64,000 nucleotides of DNA from Codonopsis lanceolata. Taxonomy: Eukaryota > Streptophyta > Magnoliopsida > Asterales > Campanulaceae. Location of the stretch: positions 20,235,642 to 20,299,641 of the forward strand of contig CM028383.1 in assembly GCA_013146195.2 (NCBI GenBank), in the 5' to 3' direction. The translations under genes were made by a program, and so were the position numbers. The notes under the pieces were generated by a model, which was not told the DNA's origin, searched no databases, and saw nothing but the letters and a program-made list of their open reading frames with translations. Shown here in pieces: positions 9,863-21,345 of the stretch; positions within the stretch are counted from its first letter, which is position 1; each line of letters opens with the position of its first letter.

Positions 9863-11486
9863 TCAACCACCGCCAGCGGCGGTGGTCGTAGCACTATTAG
9901 ACAGCCAAGAAAACGGTAAACTCGAAGGAAAATGATCCGACGAGCATTCTCCGCTGGCCGGTCCGACGAGTTCCTCCAAACCCTCGAAGAAATCATCACT
10001 CATGGCCATATCAGACACTCCAAACTCATCGTCGTCATCATCTTCTTCCACCGTGTCTTCTCTCTCTCCCCTGTTCTCTGCCTTCTCGGTCGCCGGTGAG
10101 TGGCTCGCCGCCGGGGATACCGGCGGAGAGCAAGTGGGTTTGCTGCCCTCGTCACCGGATGAAGTGGGTTTCTGTCGGGTACTGCCGGCGAGTGAGTTCC
10201 GGTGAGTCGGCATGGGGTGGTTGTGCTCGCCGGTGTACGTGAGAATGTACATGCCCGGGTCGGATCTGTTTCGCTCAACTTGTTTTCGGGCCAAACAACC
10301 CTTTGAGGTGCTACATCTGTAATATCCCCTGTTCATCATACAAAAAAGAGAAATAAATTTCCCACTCATTTCCCGAGAAAGTGACAGAAAATAAGCTAAG
10401 ATTAAATTAGCTCAGGTCCCAAATGTGTAATTTATTGAACTTAAAGAATGACAGAACCTATGGAAAAGGGTTAATGATTCCAACATAAAATTTTCTGGAT
10501 TACTAAAGCTCGACTCAGCCTCTGTCTCAATTACTTGAGATCGACAATAAAAGTTTCTAAATTCAAACGATAAATTTAGTAAAAAAAACAAATTAAGGAG
10601 TGAGCTTTGGAAATCTACCTTGGGTAGGGAGAACCCTTGATGGGCTTTTGTCCATATTTTCTCCAAGACCACATATCAGTAGACAGGCCCTCAGCAGGAA
10701 CTTGACAGACCTTCTTTAACTGGTTCTTCCTGCAAGATAATAAATTGCAATAATGTAAATTAGTAAAATTAATTCAAACCTAAATTCTCTTCTGTGTTTT
10801 ACGAAACAGAAAAGAAAAGAGCTAATGAACTGCATGTGGGCATCTCCAACAATTCCTAATTTTGCTTTAGAACAAACCAAATTTTTTTTACTGATTCTTA
10901 ACTAATATTAGAAATAAATATATATACAAAAATGAGCATATTTATGCTAAAGAGTTAATAGGTATCTCCAAAAACTCCCATTTTTAACCCTAAAGAAGAG
11001 CCTCAAAGACAAAAGTGAGGGAATATACCTTTTCTTGGACCTTGCATTCTGTGAACTAGCACTTCTAGAGCCACCAAAAGCTGGCTTTGGTTGAAGTTGT
11101 TTTTGCGAATATAGTAGTAGTTGTTGTTGTTGTTGTGGTGGTGGTGGTGGTGGTGGTGGGGATAGATCTTGTAAGCCGGCAAGAACAGAGAGGGGTGAAA
11201 TTGGTAAACTCTGTGGATGAGAAAGTGGTAATTTTGTTGGTTTTGTGGAGAAGGATGAAGGTTTGTAAAGATTAGTCAACAAGTCTTCAATACTGTTGTC
11301 GCTTCTTCTTGGTTGGAATAGATCTGGGAACCCCACAAAGTAATTATCTCCTTGTAGTTGCTGTTGTTGATTGTGGGCGGAAAAGGACCAAGTTGGAGTG
11401 GTGGTGGTGGTGGTGGTGAAGGAGGAGGAGGTGGTGGTGGAAGAGCAGCCTCTTACCACAGCTTGCAAGTCCCAATCATCTTCCAT
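9863..11486 (-). CDS. WRKY transcription factor, group IIe (WRKY22/27/29 type)
   Basis: Three exons on the minus strand: 11486-11029, 10729-10619 and 10328-9863. GT-AG introns of 299 and 290 bp split Arg codons 153 and 190. The product has 344 residues. It starts MEDDWDLQAVVRGCS, the N-terminal signature of this family. A Thr/Ser-rich stretch follows, then Pro8 and Gln5 runs (residues 110-122) and a basic segment (RSKKRKNQLKK, 150-159) likely to act as nuclear localisation signal. The WRKY domain has the heptapeptide WRKYGQK (175-181), zinc ligands C195-X5-C201 and a HNH pair 24 residues later (C-X5-C-X23-HXH). The acidic C-terminus (EEDDDDDEF) is a plausible activation region. The second intron is at the conserved R-type position after GSPYP. 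Family members bind TTGAC W-boxes and act in immune and senescence signalling; the role here is inferred. Confidence 0.95.
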
Positions 11487-11612
11487 TGTTGCCCTCGACT
11501 TGCTCAATTCTTGAGAGAGAAAGGGAGATAGAGGAAAGGGAAATGGGGACAAAAGAAGGCGCTGACTTTTGGAGGAGGGATAATGAGGGGTGGAAATGAA
11601 AAGGAAAACAAT

Positions 11613-11620
11613 TATTTATA
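11613..11620 (-). promoter_or_regulatory. Candidate TATA box of the WRKY gene
   Basis: TATAAATA on the minus strand about 130 bases upstream of the WRKY ATG, with GA/CT-rich probable 5' UTR between. Position and sequence fit a plant core promoter. The transcription start itself is not known. Confidence 0.5.
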
Positions 11621-12909
11621 GAAAGTGTGTGTGTGGTTATGTGAGAGAAAGGAGAGAGAGGGAGCGGCAGCTGGCTTTCACAAGAAATGTAGAGAGAGAG
11701 AGAAGGTAGATTTTTTTTTTTTTTTTGTAATGTGAGAATTGCAAAATTGATCGAAATTTTGAGAAATAAAATCCAAGTAATCTACTACTACCGATTAATT
11801 GCATATTATAACTACTCACATAACTAAATCAATTGGCAAACACATTGAAAAGCCGGTAGGAGCAACACTAATTTAACGGTGGGTTTAATTATATATGGTC
11901 GTAGCTATCCTCAATTATATGTATCAATTTTTTTTTCCTTATTCACATTTAATCAAAATAAATATCTCTAATGAATATGTGGATTTAATCTTAGATGATA
12001 TGTATTTCCTCATTAAAATAATATCCGACAAAAAATAAAAATTAAAAAAGAAAATAATGAATAGAAAGAGTTTTTAAAAAGAATAATGATTAGGATGTAT
12101 TCACACCCTCAAGTAGAATGCGAAAATTAAAATTGTTATCCGCAATGCGAATAAATTTGATTGTCACATCATATCCATACTCATCATCCACACTTGCATT
12201 GGTGAGATTTTTTCTTTCAAAATTAACGTAAATCCTATATGACATCTAATTTTTTTCACATTCACATTAGCATTAGAAATGCTCTAAGAGGTTTGTTCTA
12301 TCGTCACCTCCACTTGAGATCAAAGATTGGTCTTGAGCTTTCATGGCTGAAAATTGAATAGAGTTTGTTTTCTTACCATTTTGTATTAATTTAATTTAAA
12401 ATAAATATTTTCTATGGTTATAAATGAAAAAAATAAGACAGAAATAAAGATTTTGAGATCCTAAGATTTCCCATAAATTTGAAGAGTGAGACAGGGGGGT
12501 GGGGAGATGATGGGATTGGCATTATCATAATAAGGCTTATCTTTTGCTTTTGAGTTTGTTATTTGTTTATTTATTTATTTATTTTATTCTTTCTTTGTTT
12601 CTTTATTTCTCTCTCAAGGACTGACAACTGAGAACCGTTTGTTTTGTTGTTTTGGGGGTTGACTTGTTAAAATGTCAAAGGGTAAGAAAAAGCCACGCGC
12701 TCTTTGTCCACTCTGTTTTCATCGTGACTCGTTCTAAGTTGATACCTACCGACAATAGTTGGACGCCATTAACTAATTTGGGTGCCCCGATGCAAGGTTG
12801 GTATTCCACTCTATCCGTTAGCGCGTAAATTCCATAGATTTTCTGTCTTTTTAAAATAAATATATGAACGTAAACATGTAAGGGATAAAGACCGACCTCA
12901 AATAATGTA
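11621..12909. other. WRKY upstream region
   Basis: Non-coding. It includes a GA repeat and a T run (about 11651-11727), AT-rich DNA, and a single TTGACT W-box core at about 12659-12664 (plus strand), more than 1 kb upstream of the ATG. One such core is close to chance expectation. Confidence 0.4.
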
Positions 12910-13124
12910 CTTCATCCGTTAGTAAACCATTGTCACCTTTTTTTAAAATTATAATTATTAATAAAATATGTGATTTTCTTTAACATTCTTAATCATTTTG
13001 TCATTGGTAGAAAAAGTAAAGGTAGATTGATAAAAGTGTTTTCTTAAAAAAAAAATTTAAAGATAATTATTTTAAAACAGATAAAAAAGAAAAGGTGGAT
13101 GATAATTTAAAAACGAATTAGTAG
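12910..13124. mobile_element. Stowaway-like MITE, degenerate
   Basis: The left end TACTTCATCCGTTAGTAAAC and the right end, read in reverse, TACTACTAATTCGTTTT form a weak inverted repeat flanked by TA. The size of about 215 bp fits a decayed Stowaway-type element. The exact right boundary is uncertain. Confidence 0.45.
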
Positions 13125-13303
13125 TATCTAATCAATTACATGACATTATTTCCACCCATTTTTTATATTACTAAAATACCATCAATTAGAAAGTATATCT
13201 TGCCCTTTTTCACTATTTTCTTTTTTTTCCTTCAAGGCTCCTATCCATATGTAGTCAATTCTCTCTCGTCGCCCTAATGTTCGACTAAGGTTTACCGAAT
13301 AAT

Positions 13304-13360
13304 CAAGTGTTGTTCGACTAGCTTTAGCCAAACAACACCTGGCTAGTCGAACAACATTTG
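13304..13360. repeat. Short stable hairpin
   Basis: 19-base arms with one mismatch (CAAGTGTTGTTCGACTAGC at 13304-13322 against 13342-13360) and a 19-base spacer. Related CAAACAACAC words occur just outside it. No role is known. Confidence 0.7.
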
Positions 13361-13423
13361 ATTGTTCCATCAATCATGGTCAAACAACACATGGTTGTCT
13401 AATTCATCAATGGAATTTTGCTG

Positions 13424-13645
13424 AAGGTAAGGGAGGAAGAATTGAATGGGGGGAAAATAGAGGAAAAAGGGAGGGACAGAGAGGAAAAAAAATAACAAAG
13501 GAAGAAGTGAGGGAGTGACAAGAAAATTGGGAGGGGGCATTGATGGGAGGGAGGAAGGGGGAGAAAGGAAAAAGAAAACAACTGCAGAAGGGATGGGATT
13601 GGCATGGGTACTAGCACTGATGGGATGGAAGAGGCAGTGAGGGGG
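13424..13645 (+). other. Polypurine tract
   Basis: About 220 bp whose plus strand is overwhelmingly A and G, with runs such as GGGAGGGAGGAAGGGGGAG. It gives spurious Ser/Pro/Leu-rich frames on the minus strand. No gene is inferred. Confidence 0.7.
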
Positions 13646-14509
13646 AAAATATGAAATTTGAGGGGTTTAATTATAATTTAGGTATGTTTTAAGTGAGGAT
13701 GAGCGATGACAATAGGTGTATTTAAAGAATTTGGGGATGCAAATAGTGTCGCTCTTAAAATTAATGAAAAGTCATAAAATTGATAAGATGGATAGTTTCT
13801 TTGTTCCACAAATTCTTTTAAAAAATCAATTTTTTGCGAAAGGTATAAGTTAGGGTGTGTAAAAGTTTTTTAAAATCGGACCGAATTAATAGAATCGGGC
13901 CAAACCAATAAAATTTGGAGAGAACCAATTTATTAGGTTGGTTCTGGTTCTAAATTTTTGTAAAACCGAATAATTGGTTCGATCTCGATTCTGATACAAA
14001 TACATTGGTTCTAGAAATCGGACCGAACCAATAGTTTTAATATACGTAATGTAATTATGTATGTATATTAATAAATTATTATTAACCCAAGTCTAAGTAT
14101 AAATAGTAAATTTATATTTCCTTTCTTTACGACCATGAACATTTATCAACGTTACAATGGATTTTAGCATAGATATATCTCGTCTAATCTTGTAAAAATA
14201 TCATATTTAATTATGTTGCTGACATTTATATTTTTTATTTTAAGTATAAATTAAGAAACTTAGAAACTTCATTAATTTCATGAGAAAGTTCCTTACATTT
14301 TTTACTTTTCATTTTCAATATAAATACGAAATTTAATTAATTTCACGGGAAAGAAAAGACGACTCATAATTAGTCATAAGATTACTAATTTGTTGAAAAA
14401 ATTACGGGCCGATCCACTTTCTGAAGAATTTAATCGCTTAAATATCATTTGTTTTTTTAAACCAAAAAAGTCATTTTTGGATGTTAAAAGACTACGTTAA
14501 CCTTAATGA

Positions 14510-15260
14510 GCATGGGATGCGTGTATCACGTTGAATCGTGGTGCATAAGTTTGAACATCGCGGTGCAAAACCTATTTTTCAAATTTTATTTTTGTAATGC
14601 GATATATAAATATATGTACCGCGATACAAAGTACACGTTTACTTAAATTTATGTATTTAAAATTATGAATGTTAACACTGATGAATTGCGATATAAAAAC
14701 ATGTGAACCACGATATAAAATACATGTGTTATTTCAATTTCTATATCAATAGCCAGAAAATTATGTGAACCGCGGTATATAAATATATGTATCGCGATAC
14801 AAAATACTCCCTTCGTCCCAAAATTATTGTCCTGCTTTCCTTTTTCGTTTGTCCCAAAATAATTGTCTTGTTTGAAACTTTCATTTTTAGGATAACACTT
14901 TTACCAATTTATCATTGCTTTTTCATCTTACTTTAATTATGTGCCACATACACATGGACTTTAAAATAACTACACATCAAACTAATATTAATAATCATAT
15001 CAAATGTGTTTTCTTAAATTATGCGCCAAGTCAATCCAGACGATAATTTTAGGATGGAGGGAGTACATGTTTACTTCAATTTCTGTATTTAAAATTATGA
15101 ATGTTAACATTGATGAATCGCGATATATAAATATGTGAACTGAGATACAAACTACATGTGTTACTTCAATTTATGTATCAAAAATCATGAATGTTAACAC
15201 TGATGAACCGTGATACAATATACATATGTGAATCGCAGTACCAAATGGATGTTTTACTTT
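14510..15260. repeat. Degenerate minisatellite inside the hAT element
   Basis: Repeated modules of about 55-110 bp combining a CG-containing word (ACCGCGATA, AATCGCGATATA, AACCGCGGTATA) with TTACTTCAATTTNTGTAT and AAAATTATGAATGTTAACACTGATGAA. The array is interrupted by the MITE at 14807-15063. Confidence 0.75.
14807..15063. mobile_element. Stowaway MITE, copy 1
   Basis: 257 bp with TA target duplication (14805-14806 and 15064-15065) and terminal inverted repeats CTCCCTTCGTCCC / GGATGGAGGGAG. Internal words TTTCGTTTGTCCCAAAATAA and ATGTGCCACATACACATGGA are shared with the copies at 29150, 39475 and 44903. Confidence 0.9.
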
Positions 15261-16243
15261 CAATTTCTGTATTAAAATACATCAAAATACATTAAAATAC
15301 ATTGAAATAATAAAAAAATTATGAAGTCTGGGCATGCCCCAGATAAAAGGTTGTATGGAGAGATTGAAGTCTGGGCATGACCCACATAAATCTTCATTGT
15401 GAGAAATCTTCATACATCATCTCTATGGGATTGTTTATCATCAAGTTCATAAAGATGATGGAAGAAGGGGATGATTTTTTTTTATATCTAAAATTTGTAT
15501 GCATCTGAGAATCATAAAGCTTAAGAAGAAACTTGATGATAAACAATAGCTGGAATTTTAAATAAATCATATGGAGTGCGACGAAATAACAGTAGATAAG
15601 TTTGAGAAAAAATGACATTAGATATTTAAAGACGAAATAAGGAAGAAGAATGGTCGTTGTCATTAATTTTTTGCTGTTGATATATACGTGTTGGGTAGTT
15701 TACTTCTTTTAATTATGGCTGTTGATATTATGTTCATTTATATATCGTAGTTCAAATAATGTTGCACATATGTATTTTGAAAAAAAAACATTGGACTGGA
15801 GAGGTTAGAAACTTCAAAAAGTAGACCGACCCGAATTTTGCCCTAATTTGTTTGTATTATGCAGTTAATAACAAAAGTTTTGGTTCGGTTCTGGTTCTCA
15901 TAAATTTTGGTTGGTTCTGGACCGGACCAAAGTATTGGTTCTCATACATGTTGGTGTCGTTCAAGTTCTGAATTTCTTAAGAACCGAAGTATTGGTCTGG
16001 TTCTTCGTTTTTTTAGCGAAAACTAGACCACACCGGACCACGATCACCCATAGTATAAGTGGCATTAATTTCAAGGTTTTCTATTGTTTCTACTTCATTA
16101 TGTCAGCTTAGTCCCGCTCAATTTTTGTTACCTTGGCTTGGGTTCGTGATAAGATTTGAGTCTCATAACTTAGGAATCTTGAAAGAGATTTTGTTAAGAA
16201 TTGAAAGAGAGATACATAGATTGTTTGGTTTTCTTATAAGATA

Positions 16244-16405
16244 TGCAGATTGTTTTTCTATATATGCCTAACAACTCAAACAAAGGCTGTATATATAAAC
16301 TAACATAACAGACTCCTATACGAATACGAAATAACACTTAGACCCTTGAAGTTTATAAAAGCAGTTTATTTGTTCTTTGTTGCTACTGTTTTGGATATAT
16401 CAACA
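16244..16405 (-). repeat. 3' LTR (aligned part) of the copia element
   Basis: Aligns with 24542-24739 from TGCAGATTGTTTTTCTATAT to GGATATATCAACA. It lacks about 36 bp present in the other LTR between two AAGAAA-like words. Confidence 0.85.
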
Positions 16406-18494
16406 TCCCCCCTCAAGCTGGAAGAAAAGAACAGATTTGTGACTTGTAGCTTGGACAAGAGATAGGTGAATTGAGGAGATGGTAGAGCCTTTGTAAACAT
16501 ATCTACTGGTTGATCAAGAGATAGAATGTGATAAGTAGAAACCAATCTTTTTTGAATCATTTCTCGAACCAAATGGTAGTCAATGTCTATTTGTTTTGTT
16601 CTTACATGGAACACTTGATTGGCAGTTATATGAAGGGTAGACTGATTATCACAGTCAAGATGAACAGGTGGCTTTAGAGATATATGAAAGCCTTAAATGA
16701 GAGATATCAACCACTTTACTTCACAGCAAGTTTTGGCCATACTCATATACTCTGCCTCTCCAGAAGACCTGTTAATTGTTGTTTGTTCTTGCATTTCCAG
16801 GATATGAGAGAAGTGCCTAGATACACACAGAAGCCTGATAGAGATCTTCTTATGATGGGACATGCAGCCCAATCAGAATCACAGTAAGTTGTGAGAGTTA
16901 CTTGAGAAGTACTGGAAAAGAATAGTCCTTGACCAAAACTTCCTTTTATGTATTTTACCATCCTTAGAGCAACCTTCCATTGATGTACAAGGGGTTTAGC
17001 TATGAATTGGCTTAGGACCTGTAGTATATATACAATGTCAGGCCTGGTTATAGAGAAATATAAAAGTATGCCAATGAGTCTTCTATAAGGTGCACGATCT
17101 TTTAAAATGAAACTGGAAGTTGTAAGAAGTTTGTGATTCTGTGATTCTTTTCGATGGGAGTGGAAGTAGGCTTGGAATTTGTTAAACCATTGTCAGTGAT
17201 AATGTCCATAGCATATTTCCTTTGATGGAGGCAGAGACCAGATTTGTTTTTGGCAACTTCTAGACCAAAGAAGTATCTCAAGTGACCAAGATCTTTAACA
17301 GGGAATTTAGATTAGAGATAAAACTTTACTTGCTTAATCAATTCCTCATTTGTTCATGTGATAAGTAGATCATCAACATAAACAAGAATAACAACAAACT
17401 TGGAACCAGTGTTGAAGGTAAAGAGAGTATAATCATTTTTGGACTGATGAAATCCAAAGTGAAGAAGAGTGGTAGAAAGTTTTTCAAACCACTGTCTTGG
17501 AGCTTGTTTTAGTCCATAAAAAGATTTGGTTAATTTGCAGATAATAGGTGAATAGGCTTGAGGCATGTTATGGAAGTATCCTGGAGGAAAATCCATATAA
17601 ACTTCTTCATGAAGATCTCCATGAAGAAAGACATTGGAGACATCCAATTGAAATATAGGCCATCGCTTGGCTACTGCTATAGCAAGAAATGTTCTGACAT
17701 AAGTCATATTGCTTTATATTTGTCAACGGTTTCATATGCATTGTACGTTACCCTATAGATCCATTTGAACCCTATTGTTTTCTTTTGGATAAGAAGTTGC
17801 TGAAGAGTCCAGCTTCTGTTTTTTTCCAGAGGTTGTAACTCTTCGGTCACAGCTTTGCACCACAATGGGTTTTAAGAGCTTGTTGATAAGATTTTGGCTC
17901 ATGTATGGAGGATATATTACAGGAGAAGTTTTTACAGACTGTTGAAACATTGACATAAGAGCACTATTTTTCAATGGGATAAGGAGTAGTGCAGTTGATG
18001 GAGGGTTGATCTGAGTTTGGTGGTAAATCAGTGTAGCCCTTGAATTTGGCAGGAACAATCTTGTGCATTTGGGGTCTAGTAGGTATGGTTGAAGATTCAG
18101 TAGAGGAAGGGTTACTAGTAGAATCACTTATATCAGAAGACTGGTTTTTATTATGAACATTATTATCATTCTCATTTGATTCAGCAGCAGAGGGATTAGT
18201 AGTAGGAATGTTGTCTTAAACTGGATGATTGGAATTGGGCTCATGTTGACTTTCACTTTCCAAGTCAATAGGATGATCAGAGAATAAGGCATCTTCATTT
18301 ATAGGTGCAGAGGGAACCTTTGAATTTTTGAGAGGAAAGATGGATTCATAGAAAATAATATATTTATTATACATAGCTTGATAAGTATCCAGATTCTAGA
18401 CTTTATAGGCTTTCTTATTGCTAGGATAGCCAATGAAGATACATTTTTGAGATCTGGGAGAGAATTTGTCTCTGTTGTGAGAAGGGGTAGAAAC
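16406..18494 (-). pseudogene. copia pol: integrase C-terminus, reverse transcriptase, RNase H
   Basis: Minus-strand fragments in the order expected for a Ty1-copia polyprotein. The integrase tail reads DKFSPRSQKCIFIGYPSNKKAYKV (about 18480-18400). A Ser/Asn-rich linker follows (about 18300-17880). The reverse transcriptase block (17354-17707) contains WPIFQLDVSNVFLHGDLHEEVYM, FYGLKQAPRQWFEKL and the catalytic VILVYVDDLLIT. The RNase H tail contains a DSDWA-type motif (16743-16961) and RTKQIDIDYHLVREMI (16366-16614). Several frameshifts and stops separate the blocks, so no active enzyme can be made. It continues from 22109-24492 across the solo-LTR insertion. Confidence 0.9.
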
Positions 18495-19842
18495 ATAACT
18501 GTTGAAACATAATTGTTTATAATTGCATAAATTCATTACTTAGACTTTAGGAAATTAATAATCAGTAAGGATTCATAGAAACTCACCTGCTGAATTAAGA
18601 TTACTCTAATAGATATATCTATGTGAAGTTCAATAGGTTGAGTTAATTATAGTCTTGCATGATTAGAACATTAGTTAAGTTGTTTACTAAAATGAAATTG
18701 TTTAGACTTTAGCAAGTCTAAAGTTCTTCATGTTGAAGTTCAGCAAGTAGATCTACAATTAATGTTTTTTCACTTTAAGTAAGATAAAATAAACTTAGAC
18801 TAAAGTAGACAACTTTCATAAGTCTTATTCATCTATTTGCCACGACTTAGTCATCACCAGCTAGCTGCTGATCCCCTTACCTAACAGTTACAGTTTCCTA
18901 AAAATAGTTTCTTACACCTTCTGTTAGCTAAAGTTTAGTTTTCAGCCGCTATATTTTCCTATACTTAAATCCCTATCTGCTGAAAACTGTACTCTGTTGA
19001 AAAAATGCGCTTTAATCTAATTACGAAATTTAATGCTTTCAAAATTTTCTAAGGCAAAACACACAAATCGACCACCCAACTTTCCCATTTTTTGCAATTC
19101 GGCCACCGAAAGTTTGAAATATCTATTTTGGCCATCCAACTTCTATTATGATGCAAACGATCCCATTTTCTAACGGGCGTTAGACCAGGACGTTAAGTTA
19201 AGGGGCAAATTAGGAAAACCAATGTTTGGATGTTAACTTAGGTTAAATACGTGTTTTGCCCTCGTCTTCATCTTCTCCAAAAATATCCCAAATTCAAAAT
19301 TCTCAAATTCGAGAAAATTTACAAAGCCAAATTCAAGAAAACATGAACTAAGTTGTATCGTGGTGCCCAAGCCAAACAAGCTCCACGACATATATAAATA
19401 AATAAATAAATACTAATACTAGTATTAAATACAGTCCCTTCCCTAAATCTTGATCAGGCCTCATCCCTAACGGTTCCATATTTGGATTGCTCTATCGTTT
19501 CCAACTCTCTCTCTCTCTCTCTCACTCACTTACTCACTCATACACACAAGCACAAACCCATATTAGGATTGCTCATTCTCATCTCCCAGTTTGCTTCCCC
19601 TCAAATTAGAACTGAGAATATTGAAATCAATGCTCATTTTTCTAGCGACCAACCACCATAAATCAACCCAACCAAGATTATGGACCATAAATTTAGCTTT
19701 AAAATAAAGCAAATCAACAACAACTGGGTACATCTTTCATCTCAGTCATTCATCCATTTCCTCTTTCGATTGCATCTTGATTATGCAACTGGGTTGTTCA
19801 AAATTGGAAGATATTATTTGAAATGCACAATGGGGGTTTCCA

Positions 19843-20022
19843 ATTTCGAGCCCTAGGCTTGGATTTGTAGAGATTTCACGAAGAGTGAAGATCAGAGTTG
19901 TAGATTGTGGAGGAGGATGGCACTGGAGCTAGATTTCGAGCCTTAGGCTCGGATTTGCAAATATTTCACGAAGAGTGAAGATTGGAGTTGTAGATGGTGA
20001 AGGAGGACGACACTGGAGCTGG
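19843..20022. repeat. 90-bp tandem duplication inside the MULE
   Basis: Two copies (19843-19932, 19933-20022) that share TTTCACGAAGAGTGAAGAT and CACTGGAGCT. Confidence 0.8.
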
Positions 20023-20149
20023 GTGGGCGTTGATTGAAGATGAAGGGCTCTGCACAATGCGAGTAGAGTAGAGCCAGCACCGAAGAGGACGTGGTCGAGT
20101 AAGTTCTAATAAGAATGCACGACACATCTAGACTGGAGTCGTTAAGCGG

Positions 20150-20430
20150 AGAGAGAGAGAGAGGACGATGCAGGAGCGGAGGTGGTAGTCGGCGATGATG
20201 GAAAATGACGGGGCTGGAATTCCGACGCTGTAGAAAAGAGAACTGGAGAGGGGAGCTTGTTCTCATGGCAGATTTGGACTGGAATTATGGAGTAGGTAGG
20301 GAGAGAGCGGACGAAGTTGGAGCTGAGGTGGCAGCCAGCGATGATGGAAGATGGTGGGGCTGGAGTTCTGGCGCTGTAGAAGAGAGAACCGGAGAGAGGA
20401 GCTTGAATGTGAGGGAGTCGAAGGAAGACG
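20150..20430. repeat. 146-bp tandem duplication inside the MULE
   Basis: Two diverged copies that share GCGATGATGGAAGATGGTGG-type sequence and the words GGGGCTGGA and GAACCGGAGAG. The GATGATGG words lie 146 bases apart (20194 and 20340). Confidence 0.75.
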
Positions 20431-21337
20431 AAGTGGGGGAGTCGACAACTTTTTTAGTTTTATTTTTTATTACACTTTGACTCCTACTATTTGTACAAAT
20501 GGCATATGTGATTATTTTTTTCAGTTAGACCCCTTTAGGTTTCTAAAATCACACAAAAAATGTATTTAGAAGGGTAAAATAGATATTTGACATAACTTAA
20601 CGATTAAATTTAACGTCCATCCAAAAAATGGGCTCGCTTGCATCATAACAAAAGTTGGATGGCCAAAATAGATATTTCAAACTTTCGGTAGCCGAATTGC
20701 AAAAAGTGGAAAAGTTGGGTGACCATTTTGTGTGTTTTGCCATTTCCTAAAACAATATTTTCGAAAACACGTGGACTTTACTTTCGTTTAAACACTTAGC
20801 TAAAAATCAGTCTTTTGTTAAAAGATAAAACCTTTTGTTGTAAGCTAAAGTAATTAGTAGATGACATCTGTTGTTAATCATTGTAAGTCACCATTTTAAA
20901 AGTTACTCTATCTACTTACACTTTTTTGATTAAAATACTTAAACAATTTCTTAGACACACACACACACACACGCACACTTTCAAACAATATTTTAAACAA
21001 ATGTTTTTTAAAAACATTTTCGGTCATTCTCACGCATTTAATTCTTGGTCATCTAATTTCAAAGGTTAAACTGTTCAAAATGAGACTTTTTGTATATTCA
21101 TTAAATTGCTCAACAGTTTACCATTGCATTAAATATTCCTCAGTGTATCATATCTTATAGCCACAACCCTCTTTAATATTTCATGCTAGAGATATCTATT
21201 CTCCTGATTTTATGCAAGAAGATATCTAACCACTCTATCTATGAGTTTATGATCTTATGATAGGTGATATCTTCCATATCAGAAATCCTCTTCAATGATC
21301 ATCACTGCTCTTTCAAACGGCTATTTTTAAGGATCTC

Positions 21338-21345
21338 TATATAAA
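21338..21345 (+). promoter_or_regulatory. Candidate TATA box of the solo LTR
   Basis: CTCTATATAAAAC lies about 770 bases before the LTR's right end in plus orientation. It is well placed for an LTR promoter and would drive transcription antisense to the surrounding copia relic. Confidence 0.45.

Larger units (their letters stand above)
13851..16052. mobile_element. Non-autonomous hAT element, 2.2 kb
   Basis: The 8-bp target duplication GTATAAGT occurs at 13843-13850 and 16053-16060. The element begins TAGGGTGTG and ends TCACCCATA, as expected for short hAT-type inverted ends. Subterminal regions on both sides are full of GGTTCTGGTTC and ACCGGACCGAACC words in opposite orientations. No transposase frame is visible. 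Inside are a CGCGATA minisatellite and a Stowaway MITE. The 8-bp duplication is exact; the family call is inferred. Confidence 0.72.
19053..20741. mobile_element. Mutator-like (MULE) non-autonomous element with long inverted repeats
   Basis: 1,689 bp. Terminal inverted repeats of about 150 bp start GGCAAAACACACAAA (19053-19200 and 20590-20741). The 9-bp target duplication has one mismatch: ATTTTCTAA (19044-19052) and ATTTCCTAA (20742-20750). The interior has two tandem duplications and GA-rich sequence but no transposase. It could hold captured host sequence (Pack-MULE), though I recognise no donor gene. Confidence 0.82.

Noticed and set aside
13399..13617. Ser/Pro/Leu-rich minus-strand frame
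   Set aside because: Complement of a polypurine tract; compositional artefact.
20205..20480. Plus-strand frame of 91 codons inside the Mutator-like element as a captured gene
   Set aside because: It consists mostly of the 146-bp tandem repeat and matches no known family.
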